A DNA stretch of 40,287 nt, taken from contig JBGYPP010000016.1 of NCBI GenBank assembly GCA_041838515.1, positions 1 to 40,287 of the forward strand, written 5' to 3'. Source of the DNA: JBGYPP01 sp041838515. Lineage in GTDB: Bacteria > Bacillota > Clostridia > Lachnospirales > Lachnospiraceae. The notes below the pieces were generated by a model. That model worked only from the letters and a program-made list of their open reading frames with translations. It was not told the DNA's origin and made no database searches. Shown here piece by piece: positions 26,535 through 33,782 of this stretch (position 1 is its first letter; the number at the start of each line of letters is the position of its first letter). Both the position numbers and the translations under genes were made by a program.

Positions 26535-28901
26535 ATGGGGAAGCATATGCGTAGTATAGCCTGGCTGCTGGCCCTGGCGTTGGCCTGGAGCGCGTGGGCC
26601 GCTCCGGTGGCGGCAGCGGGCATATCCGGCGGGGATGCCGCAAGCGCCCGCAGGGAAGATGTGGTATTGGCCGGGAGAAAGATATCCACCAGAGTCGGGG
26701 AGATACAGACACATTTGGAGGAGGTGCCCGGTTGGGATGGAGGCCGCAAGCTGAGAATGGCCGCCAGGGTGAGTAGCTGGGGCGGGATTGTGTCCCAGGG
26801 TTCTGTGGAATTCTACCTAAATGGCCGCCTGCTGGGTGTGGGATATTTTGACAGACGTTATCAGGCCCATGTCTTTATAGAGGGGGTAAATGTAGAAGAG
26901 GGCGAGTATGAGTTGGTGGCCGTGTTTGTGCCTGGCACCGAGGGAGATGGCAGGAAGTACGAGGGCAGCCGTTCCAATCCCTTGCATTTACAAGTTCCTC
27001 CCAGGCCGGAAGAGGGGGAGGATGAGGATGTCAGCGACGGGGATGCCGGCAGTGTCAGCGGCGGGGATGCCGGAGGGGATAACGGCAGTGTCAGCGGCGG
27101 GGATGCCGGAGGGAATAACGGCAGTGTCAGCGGCGGGGATGCCGGAGGGAATAACGGCAGTGTCAGCGGCGGGGATGCCGGAGGGAATGACGGCGGTGTC
27201 AGCGGCGGGGATGCCGGAGGGAATAACGGCGGTGTCGGCGGCGGGGATGCCGGAGGGAATGACAGCAATGTCGGTGGAGGCGGAGAGGCCGCTCCGGTGT
27301 CTGGGGCAGTCAGGGCTGCGGCTCCGGCGGTTATACCGGGCGTAGTTTCTCCGCCGGTATCCCTGGCGGCCGATGGCAAGGCCCAGGCTCGGATTTCTGA
27401 TGCGGCTGTATCTGCCAGCATGGAATCTCTGATGGAAAAGGCCAGGTCCCAAGGGAAGACAGCGGCGGAGATGGAATTGCGCATAGACCTGGCTCTGCCT
27501 GCAGGAGCTGCTGCTGTAGAAGTAGAATTTTCTGAAAAATCTCTGGATCTCTTGGCTGACTCCGGTATAGGCCGGGTGGAATTGGCCGGCGGCCCTGTGG
27601 ATCTGACCTTGAATAATCGTGCCCTATCTTCCATCAGGGATCAAAGCGAGGGAGGCATCAGCCTGTCCATGGCTCCTGGCACTGTGGGGGCCAGAGCCAG
27701 ACGGGTGGTAGGGGATAGGCCGGTGGTGGATCTGCGTATAGTGGATGATGCGGACAGGGGTATCAGCAGCTTTGGACAGGGCAGGGCTTATATAGCCATT
27801 CCGTATACGCTAAAAGCCGGGGAGTCTGCCGGCGCTCTGAGGGGCGTATATGTGGATGCCCGGGGCAGGGCCGTGCTGCTGCAGGATTCGGTGTACAATA
27901 GTGATACAGGGGAATTGTGGATATCTACTGAGCATTTCTCCCTGTATAGCATAGGTTATTCGGGAGTTGACAGGCGCATAGAGGATATAGGCGGCCATTG
28001 GGCGGAGGAGAGTATAGAATTTGTCCTCAGCCGGGGGATATTGGCAAAGGCCACCAGCAAGGCCTTTGCTCCGGAGCAGCCCCTGACCAGGGGGGCCTTG
28101 GCCAAGGCGCTGGGTACCATGGCCAAGATACAGACCCAGGCCTTTGGCGGCAGCCGTTTTGAGGATGTAAAAGCCAGCAGCGGTCTGGTGCCTTATGTGG
28201 AATGGGCCGTGCAATTGGGCTTGATGAGCGCCGTAGGCGAGGGCAAATTTGCTCCGGATCTGGCGGTTTCCAGGGAGGAGATGGCAAAGGTTTTGGCGGC
28301 TTATGCCAAGGCAACCCAGTTCAGCCTGCCCAAGGTCCGCAGCCAGATTGGCTTTGGCGATATGGAGAGCATAGGAGCGGATTTCAGGGAAGCAGTCCTC
28401 TCTCTGGCCCAGGCCGGCGTGCTGATGGCCAGGGCGGGCGGCGGTTTCTGGCCCCAGGCTGCCCCTACCAGGGGAGAGGCCAGCGCCATTTTGCACAGGT
28501 ACAGCCGTCTGCTGATGGATCCCTCAACGGCCCAGGGCTGGGCGCGCAATGATGCGGGCCAGCTACTCTACTATCAGGGGGGCAAGCCGCTGACAGGCGT
28601 GCAGACCCTGGGGGGAGTGGAATACTCCTTTACCTCCGAGGGCCTGCTGCAAACCGGCTGGGTACAATTTCTGCAGGGTTGGCGCTATTACGAGGGGCGC
28701 AATATGTCTGTAGGCTGGATGCAAATGGGCAGCGGGTTGCAGCAGAAAAGGTATTATTTTGACGAGAAGGGCTACAGGGTATCCGGGAGCTGGCTGCAGA
28801 TAGGCCGCAAATGGTACTATTTCTATGAGGATGGCACGCTGGCACGCAGCACGGTGGTAAATGATGCGGTTGTGGGCGAGGATGGGGCCAAAATAGAGTA
28901 A
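26535..28901 (+). CDS. S-layer-homology protein with Ig-like domain, VSGGD repeat linker and cell-wall-binding repeats
   Basis: 788 residues from the ATG at 26535 (GAGGAGGAGTCT upstream). A signal peptide (about 1-29) precedes an Ig-like domain (about 50-155; VEFYLNGRLLGVGYFD, EGEYELVAVFVPG) and a repeat linker (about 166-250) of SVSGGDAGGNNG units. Next comes a beta-rich region (about 290-475), three SLH repeats (about 478-660; DIGGHWAEESIEFVLSRGIL, VEWAVQLGLMS, REAVLSLAQAGVLM) and C-terminal aromatic cell-wall-binding repeats (GWVQFLQGWRYYEGRN, YYFDEKGYRVSGSW, KWYYFYEDG). SLH domains bind pyruvylated wall polymer. It carries two different wall-binding modules, so it is probably a surface scaffold. 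It stands alone between two terminators. Confidence 0.88.
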   Translation: MGKHMRSIAWLLALALAWSAWAAPVAAAGISGGDAASARREDVVLAGRKISTRVGEIQTHLEEVPGWDGGRKLRMAARVSSWGGIVSQGSVEFYLNGRLLGVGYFDRRYQAHVFIEGVNVEEGEYELVAVFVPGTEGDGRKYEGSRSNPLHLQVPPRPEEGEDEDVSDGDAGSVSGGDAGGDNGSVSGGDAGGNNGSVSGGDAGGNNGSVSGGDAGGNDGGVSGGDAGGNNGGVGGGDAGGNDSNVGGGGEAAPVSGAVRAAAPAVIPGVVSPPVSLAADGKAQARISDAAVSASMESLMEKARSQGKTAAEMELRIDLALPAGAAAVEVEFSEKSLDLLADSGIGRVELAGGPVDLTLNNRALSSIRDQSEGGISLSMAPGTVGARARRVVGDRPVVDLRIVDDADRGISSFGQGRAYIAIPYTLKAGESAGALRGVYVDARGRAVLLQDSVYNSDTGELWISTEHFSLYSIGYSGVDRRIEDIGGHWAEESIEFVLSRGILAKATSKAFAPEQPLTRGALAKALGTMAKIQTQAFGGSRFEDVKASSGLVPYVEWAVQLGLMSAVGEGKFAPDLAVSREEMAKVLAAYAKATQFSLPKVRSQIGFGDMESIGADFREAVLSLAQAGVLMARAGGGFWPQAAPTRGEASAILHRYSRLLMDPSTAQGWARNDAGQLLYYQGGKPLTGVQTLGGVEYSFTSEGLLQTGWVQFLQGWRYYEGRNMSVGWMQMGSGLQQKRYYFDEKGYRVSGSWLQIGRKWYYFYEDGTLARSTVVNDAVVGEDGAKIE
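27030..27281 (+). repeat. 36-bp tandem repeats encoding VSGGDAGG units
   Basis: gtcagcggcggggatgccgg-type units begin at 27054, 27090, 27126, 27162, 27198, 27234 and 27270, exactly 36 bp apart. A diverged unit precedes them at 27030. They encode 12-residue Gly/Ser/Asp/Asn units. Confidence 0.95.
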
Positions 28902-28955
28902 GCCTGTGGACAAAACTAGGCGGAAAACGGCGGAGTAAGCGCTGAGGGCAATACA

Positions 28956-28979
28956 CATAGGCATAGGCATAGGCATAGG
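28956..28979 (+). repeat. Hexanucleotide microsatellite (CATAGG)x4
   Basis: Four perfect CATAGG copies lie in the 3' untranslated region of the SLH-protein gene. Confidence 0.9.
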
Positions 28980-29009
28980 TTTGCGGCAGATTCTAAGGCC
29001 TGCAGCCGG

Positions 29010-29042
29010 GGGGAGGGTCATTGGCCCTCCCCTTTTATTTTT
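29010..29042 (+). terminator. Rho-independent terminator after the SLH gene
   Basis: GGGGAGGG-tcattgg-CCCTCCCC is followed by TTTTATTTTT. It marks the left border of the compositionally different segment. Confidence 0.92.
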
Positions 29043-29255
29043 AGAAGAAAAGTGCGCAATGTGGGAGGCTTTTTTGCATGGAGCCGGCCAATAGATTGAC
29101 CTCATAAGGAGAGAGAAAACTATATCGTGATAGCTGCTTTTAAACACCATCGCAAGATATTGCCATGTATGTATTTGGCAATCACTCAAGTTAAAAGTTA
29201 ACTTGTTCTTCGAAAACGAAGTAAATCTATTTTTTTTGTATGAGATGAAGGTAAT

Positions 29256-29471
29256 GTGAATTCCGCTGAAGAACGCAAAGAGCACGATGAGAAGAAAATG
29301 TGCAAAGATTACGGAAAGCGGATGTTGTTGTGTCCTATTCCCTTTGTCATCGGAGCTGTCATTGACTATGTCTTCACCTTGAGAGGAATGTCTTACAATC
29401 TGCTGTCAGCAAAATTGTATCATTTAGGACGAAATCCCGTTTGTGCTTCAACAGGAACACTGCCTGCATGA
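29256..29471 (+). pseudogene. Fragment of a small membrane-protein gene
   Basis: The 71-codon frame from a GTG begins with a charged stretch (EERKEHDEKKMCKDYGKRM) and one hydrophobic helix (LLCPIPFVIGAVIDYVF). The sequence then becomes unstructured (GRNPVCASTGTLPA) and stops. It looks like the N-terminal part of a longer membrane protein that lost its 3' end. GAAGG is a few bases upstream. The family was not recognised. Confidence 0.3.
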
Positions 29472-29706
29472 TCGGAACTGCATGACAAAATGTCCTGTAG
29501 ATGCGATGGAAAGCAAGTGATAGCTTGTATGAGAAAATAACACAGAATCAGCGACAGGATGATCTGGCAGAGGATTTCCGGTCAGGACGAAGAACAAACC
29601 AAACACTTCGGCAATGCGTTGTCAAATCTGCGGGAAAAAAGCGCGCAATCATGATGTCGCCTGCTCTAAAGCAGAGGTTGCTTGTGTGGAAAAGATGAGT
29701 ACATAA

Positions 29707-29715
29707 TGGTATAAT
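29707..29715 (+). promoter_or_regulatory. Extended -10 promoter
   Basis: TGgTATAAT, about 33 bases before the ATG of the decayed helix-turn-helix gene; no clear -35. Confidence 0.55.
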
Positions 29716-29747
29716 GAGCTATTCAATACATAGAAAAGGAGTCTGAC

Positions 29748-29965
29748 ATGCTGAAAACGAATTATGCTCTTGATGTAAAAGCAATGTGTATCAAAGCAGG
29801 AATAACCTGGGGAAAGCTGGCGATTCTATCCGTACATCCGCTCCGTATCTGAACGGAAAAATCCGGAGAAAAGCAATCATTGTCAACAATACGCTTTTTA
29901 TGATGATGCAGCGTCTAGCAAATACTAGGAGTGCCTTTTGGCAGACGAAAGGGAAGAGGTTACAT
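29748..29965 (+). pseudogene. Frameshifted small XRE-type helix-turn-helix regulator gene
   Basis: The ATG at 29748 follows AAAAGGAGTCTGAC and opens MLKTNYALDVKAMCIKAG then ITWGKLA, but stops after 34 codons. Shifting frame at about 29820 continues the motif as DSIRTSAPYLNGKI, giving the helix-turn-helix pattern GKLADSI-TSAPYLN. Restoring one G (GCGATT to GCGGATT) would fix the frame. The tail (KAIIVNNTLFMMMQRL) matches small phage- or ICE-borne XRE proteins of Clostridia as I remember them. The second frame runs on into the CPBP gene, whose own start is given below. Confidence 0.55.
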
Positions 29966-30685
29966 ATGAAGAAACAGTATATTCTATTGACAGCTTATAT
30001 GATGATCATGGGAGTAGGACTTTTTATCTGTAATCAGTTCTTAAACACACCCTATCATTCCTCAGAGTTTAGCAGAAAATTTTTGCCGTTTATGCTCATA
30101 TTGACGGCATTGGTTCTGACCTATGGTATAAAAAATAAAAAGGAATTGGCCTTGCATTCGGAAAGCAAGCCGGGTTATGTATTTTCAGCGCTGTTGTTTA
30201 TACCCGTAGTCGGGTTTGGACTATATGCAATGGTCAGAGGCTTCAGCCCGGAACTGGCATTTGCAATTTTGATCATCGATACTGCTCTGATTGGAATAGC
30301 AGAAGAGGGCATGTACAGAGGGATATTGCTTGGCGTAATGGCGAAGAGGATGAATCCCCTTCTTGCCATATTGCTGTCCTCATTGCTGTTTTGCGCATTA
30401 CATGTATTAAATATAATAGGGGGTCTGTCAGCCTCCGAGTTAATGGGGCAGCTTGTTTCAACCTTTGTTATGGGAGTATTTTTGGGAGCCATGTATTTGG
30501 ACACGCGAAAGATACTGTTTCCTATTATTTTTCATTCTTTCTGGGATTATATATTGCTCAGCGGCAGCCTGGAAGAGGTGGAATTTTTACCTATAGTATT
30601 GATAGGTGTGTATGTCTTAGAGGTATGTATTTCCCTTGTAATCATCATAAAACTGCTAAGGAATCCCAGGTTGGATAATGCATGA
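29966..30685 (+). CDS. CPBP-family intramembrane metalloprotease
   Basis: 239 residues from the ATG at 29966, with GGGAAGAGG upstream. About seven hydrophobic helices are present. The family motifs are EEGMYR (Glu113, Glu114, Arg118), His146 in CALHVLN, and His190 to Asp194 in FHSFWD. Members are CAAX-prenyl-protease-like and often act in bacteriocin maturation or self-immunity. Neighbours give no bacteriocin gene. Base usage differs from the wall genes to the left. Confidence 0.85.
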   Translation: MKKQYILLTAYMMIMGVGLFICNQFLNTPYHSSEFSRKFLPFMLILTALVLTYGIKNKKELALHSESKPGYVFSALLFIPVVGFGLYAMVRGFSPELAFAILIIDTALIGIAEEGMYRGILLGVMAKRMNPLLAILLSSLLFCALHVLNIIGGLSASELMGQLVSTFVMGVFLGAMYLDTRKILFPIIFHSFWDYILLSGSLEEVEFLPIVLIGVYVLEVCISLVIIIKLLRNPRLDNA

Positions 30686-30965
30686 TACGGATGAATTTGG
30701 CTTTGCAGGCATTCTCATGCATTCTGCATTTTGTAAACTTTCATCCGGCAACGAGGGTTAAGACGCGCTTTTCGATGTAGAGTTATCATTAGGATAGTCT
30801 TGATCTATTTGGAGATAGTGGTTTTGGCGCCAGGAAAAGAATGGTAGAAGTGTAAGAAAGCCTTATTATTATTGTTGTTAACCCATGGGTGATACTGTTT
30901 GGGAGGACAAAGGGGTGTGCCTCAAGCTTTGGGCGGGGCATTAAGAAAGTGGCAGGGGGCTGGGA
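30686..30965. other. Intergenic region without recognised features
   Basis: 280 bases. I see imperfect GCATTCT repeats near 30708-30726 and a TTA/TTG trinucleotide run near 30865-30880, but no promoter of good match, no terminator and no gene. Confidence 0.4.
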
Positions 30966-31514
30966 ATGTCAAGATTTACTGTGTTTGACGTAGAAACGCC
31001 GAACCGTATGAGCAATCGCATGAGCGCCATGGGAATTACCGTTGTTGAGGACGGAAGGATTACAGACGAATTTTTTTCCCTGGTCAATCCGGAAACGCAC
31101 TTTGATTATTATAATTCCCGGCTTACGGGCATCAGCGAGGAAACCGTGAGGAATGCGCCGACCTTTCCGGAGCTTTGGACACGGATAGAAGCGCTGATGT
31201 CGGACGGCCTATTGGTGGCGCATAACGCAGTCTTTGATATGAATGTATTGAAAAAATGTCTGCTGGATTACAAAATCGAATGGAAACCATATGCCAGGTA
31301 TGTCTGCACGGTACAAATGGGCAGGCGGTTGCTGCCGGGCATGAGTCACAAGCTCAATGTCCTGTGTGATCATTATGGTATCTGCCTTGACCACCACAAA
31401 GCGGACAGTGACAGCCGTGCCTGTGCGGCAATTTTGTTGAGGTATCTGGAGGAGGGGGCGGACGTCCGTCCGTTCATCAGAACCTGCTCCTTTCATAGGC
31501 AAGTTGGAAAGTGA
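30966..31514 (+). CDS. DEDDh 3'-5' exonuclease (DNA polymerase III epsilon-like)
   Basis: 182 residues. Exo I is FDVETPN (Asp8, Glu10), Exo II AHNAVFDMNVL (Asp91) and Exo III HHKADSD (His144, Asp149), so the DEDDh metal site is complete. The protein is a stand-alone domain without polymerase or BRCT parts. The start at 30966 has a purine-rich GGCAGGGGGCTGGGA upstream. Its stop overlaps a possible GTG start of the next gene (GTGA), so the two are likely translated together. The role could be nucleic-acid turnover or mobile-element or defence biology. Confidence 0.88.
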   Translation: MSRFTVFDVETPNRMSNRMSAMGITVVEDGRITDEFFSLVNPETHFDYYNSRLTGISEETVRNAPTFPELWTRIEALMSDGLLVAHNAVFDMNVLKKCLLDYKIEWKPYARYVCTVQMGRRLLPGMSHKLNVLCDHYGICLDHHKADSDSRACAAILLRYLEEGADVRPFIRTCSFHRQVGK

Positions 31515-31525
31515 GGGACTCCCTT

Positions 31526-32395
31526 TTGCACGACATATGGAACCCCTGGCATGGCTGCAAAAAGTGCAGCGAGGGATGCCAAAATTGCTATATGTACTAC
31601 CTGGATTCTCTGCGGGATAAGGACGGATCGGAAATATACAGAACGAAGACGGGATTTCGATATCCGCTTTCCAAATATCGTGATGGAGCATTTAAGGTGA
31701 AAAGTGGAGAAATGGTCCGGGTTTGTATGACATCAGACTTCTTTTTGGAAGAGGCCGACCCATGGAGAGATGAGGCATGGGCTATTATAAAGAAAAGACC
31801 GGATGTGAAATTCTTCCTGCTGACGAAAAGGCCGGAACGGGTGGCAGGTCATCTGCCCCGGGATTGGAATGACGGATGGGAGAATGTGATGTTTAATGTC
31901 ACCTGTGAAAATCAGCGCCGTGCTGACGAGCGTATTCCGATTTTGCTTGAACTGCCATTCAAGCACAAAGGCATCATGTGCGCTCCGTACATCGGCCCTG
32001 TAAACATTGGGGAATATCTGTCCTCAGGTCAGATAGAGCAGGTGCTTTGTGACGGAGAGAATTACGGCGGAGCAAGGCCATGTCACTATGAATGGGTGAA
32101 GTCTCTCCGGGATGCATGTGTGGAAAATAATGTGACCTTTGTGTTTTGTGGCACCGGGCGGAGATTTGTAAAGGAAGGAAAGCTATATAGGCTGGAGGGC
32201 AGAAAGTCTAGCGAACAGGCATACAAATCGGGTCTGAGCTTTCAGGGGAAGCCGATAGACTTTCTACTTACAGATGACTGGGGGTATCCCATTGGTGAGG
32301 AGCAACTATATAAGCCCTATTTCTGTAACCGCTGTCAAAGCTGCGGAATGAAGATGATATGCAATGGGTGCAGCAGGTGTGGGAAATGCTCTTAG
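31526..32395 (+). CDS. DUF5131 (phage Gp37/Gp68-like) cysteine-rich protein
   Basis: A TTG start at 31526 (GTGAGGGA upstream) gives MHDIWNPWHGCKKC, the usual beginning of this family. The alternative GTG at 31511 overlaps the exonuclease stop and adds five residues. Features are the N-terminal cluster CKKCSEGCQNCYMYYLD, VCMTSDFFLEEADPWRDEAW, FFLLTKRPERV and VMFNVTCENQRRADERI. A C-terminal tail holds seven cysteines (CNRCQSC, MICNGCSRCGKC). The fold is radical-SAM-like by family knowledge, but no biochemical role is established that I know of. The paired cysteine clusters suggest metal or Fe-S binding at both ends. Confidence 0.8.
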   Translation: MHDIWNPWHGCKKCSEGCQNCYMYYLDSLRDKDGSEIYRTKTGFRYPLSKYRDGAFKVKSGEMVRVCMTSDFFLEEADPWRDEAWAIIKKRPDVKFFLLTKRPERVAGHLPRDWNDGWENVMFNVTCENQRRADERIPILLELPFKHKGIMCAPYIGPVNIGEYLSSGQIEQVLCDGENYGGARPCHYEWVKSLRDACVENNVTFVFCGTGRRFVKEGKLYRLEGRKSSEQAYKSGLSFQGKPIDFLLTDDWGYPIGEEQLYKPYFCNRCQSCGMKMICNGCSRCGKCS

Positions 32396-32442
32396 GCTGG
32401 AATGATATCTTCTAGGCCAGAGAACGGATCATAAAAAATATC

Positions 32443-32471
32443 TTGACATAGGAGCATTTCCGCTATATTAT
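32443..32471 (+). promoter_or_regulatory. Promoter of the nitroreductase operon
   Basis: Consensus TTGACA (32443-32448), exact 17-bp spacer, TATTAT (32466-32471). Confidence 0.88.
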
Positions 32472-32473
32472 AC

Positions 32474-32494
32474 TTGTATCGGATACAGATACAA
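32474..32494 (+). promoter_or_regulatory. Palindromic operator, probably for the Rrf2 regulator
   Basis: TTGTATC and GATACAA are perfect inverted arms seven bases apart. The middle GGATACA makes a second overlapping palindrome, TGTATC-g-GATACA. It starts three bases after the -10, where a bound repressor would block transcription. The third gene-proximal frame of the operon encodes an Rrf2 protein. Confidence 0.75.
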
Positions 32495-32513
32495 CATTGT
32501 ATGGAGGTGGAAA

Positions 32514-33332
32514 ATGCAATTCCCTATAGAAACCATAAAAAATAGAGTAAGCGTGCGAACCTTTGATGGAATAAAGATTCCGGAACGGATTATGGATGAT
32601 ATCAGGAACTATATGCAAAAAATAGAAAATCCATTTCAGGTGCCCATAGAGTTTCAAATCTTGGATGCAAAAGAGCATGCTCTTAGCAGTCCGGTCATTA
32701 TCGGAGAGAATACATATATAGCCGCAAAGTATAAAAAAGTACCCAATGCAGAAATTGCTTTTGGTTATTCTTTTGAAAAATGTATCCTGTTTGCCACATC
32801 CTTAGGCTTGGGAACGGTATGGCTTGCGGCAACGATGGACAGAAAAGCCTTCGAAAAGGCTATGGGATTGAAAGAAGATGAGGTAATGCCTGCGGTATCG
32901 CCTATAGGTTATGCGGCAAAAAAACGTTCCATGAGAGAAAATCTTATGAGAAAGGGGCTCAAGTCAGATGATAGAATGGTATTTGAGAAATTGTTTTTCA
33001 AAGGCAATTTGCACACCCCCCTGCAAGAGTCAGAAGCGGATTATTGGCTGATGCCTTTGCAAATGTTACGCCTGTCGCCCTCTGCAACGAATAAGCAGCC
33101 TTGGCGGGTGGTTGTAGAGGAGGGCAGGGTGCATTTTTACGAAGAAAAAGCCAAGGGATATGCGCAAGAAAAGATGGGGGATATTCAGAAAGTAGATCTG
33201 GGAATTGCCATTTGCCATTTTGAAATTGCGGCTAAGGAACAAGGCTTAAAGGGCAAAATAAGCCAAAACGCCCCCGGCTTTGCAGTTCCGCAAAATATGG
33301 AATATATTGCAACATACGAATTGGAGGGCTAA
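32514..33332 (+). CDS. Nitroreductase-family flavoprotein
   Basis: 272 residues; ATG after GGAGGTGGAAA. It starts with IKNRVSVRTFDGIKIPE, the FMN-phosphate-binding R-x-S-x-R segment of nitroreductases. Next come YSFEKCILFATSLGLGTVWLAA and APSATNKQPW-type LRLSPSATNKQPWRVVV, then VDLGIAICHFEIAAKEQGL. The duplicated half-domains match the TM1586-like single-chain nitroreductase subgroup. It reduces nitro or quinone compounds with NAD(P)H. First gene of an operon with a regulator directly abutting (TAA then ATG). Confidence 0.85.
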   Translation: MQFPIETIKNRVSVRTFDGIKIPERIMDDIRNYMQKIENPFQVPIEFQILDAKEHALSSPVIIGENTYIAAKYKKVPNAEIAFGYSFEKCILFATSLGLGTVWLAATMDRKAFEKAMGLKEDEVMPAVSPIGYAAKKRSMRENLMRKGLKSDDRMVFEKLFFKGNLHTPLQESEADYWLMPLQMLRLSPSATNKQPWRVVVEEGRVHFYEEKAKGYAQEKMGDIQKVDLGIAICHFEIAAKEQGLKGKISQNAPGFAVPQNMEYIATYELEG

Positions 33333-33782
33333 ATGGATGTAAAATTTTCCTCTGCCATTCATGCGTTAATCTTAATTTCGGAAGCGGAAATACCCATGAG
33401 CTCAGAGCAGCTTGCAAATAGCGTCGGCACAAACGCCAGTTATATCCGAAAGCTTACGACCAGATTGAGTAAGGAGGGCATCATCACTGGTCGAAGAGGC
33501 ATCAGCGGATTTGCTCTGCATAAGAAACCGGGTGATATTACTTTGCTTGCCATATACAAGGCAGTCATGGAAACCGATGGGGTACACTTTTTTGATATTC
33601 ACCGGAACCCAAATGATGCGTGTATTGTGGGTCATCATATTCAGCCGGTGCTTTCGGGTATGTTCCACGAAATGGAAGAAAATATGGAGAAGCAGCTATC
33701 AGCGCTGACACTCGATACATGTATAAATACCATGAGAAACAATATAAATCAAAGTAAAAATACCATGGAGAAAACAATATGA
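33333..33782 (+). CDS. Rrf2-family transcriptional regulator
   Basis: 149 residues, starting the base after the nitroreductase stop. The winged helix is visible: FSSAIHALILISEAE, SSEQLANSVGTNASYIRKLTTRLSKEGII and GRRGISGFAL. The three clustered cysteines of Fe-S Rrf2 sensors are absent; one Cys lies at DACIVGHH (near residue 92) and one near the C-terminus. It is therefore more likely a thiol or ligand sensor than an Fe-S protein, which is inference. It probably represses its own operon at 32474-32494. Four-base ATGA overlap with the next gene. Confidence 0.9.
   Translation: MDVKFSSAIHALILISEAEIPMSSEQLANSVGTNASYIRKLTTRLSKEGIITGRRGISGFALHKKPGDITLLAIYKAVMETDGVHFFDIHRNPNDACIVGHHIQPVLSGMFHEMEENMEKQLSALTLDTCINTMRNNINQSKNTMEKTI

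Larger units (their letters stand above)
29043..29747. other. Mostly non-coding, decayed region
   Basis: An AT-rich stretch with no intact gene. It contains a CTTCG-aaaa-CGAAG stem at 29208-29221 followed by an eight-T run, a broken small membrane-protein frame (29256-29471) and short frames after 29500 without ribosome binding sites. One of these (29614-29706) reads MRCQICGKKARNHDVACSK, a possible zinc-ribbon remnant. The base composition resembles the genes to its right, not those to its left. Confidence 0.5.

Noticed and set aside
27030..27281. CRISPR-like 36-bp periodic repeats
   Set aside because: The units are contiguous without spacers, are GC-rich and encode an in-frame linker inside a gene.
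29501..29698. 65-codon frame in the decayed region
   Set aside because: No ribosome binding site, no recognised family, and other frames look equally plausible.
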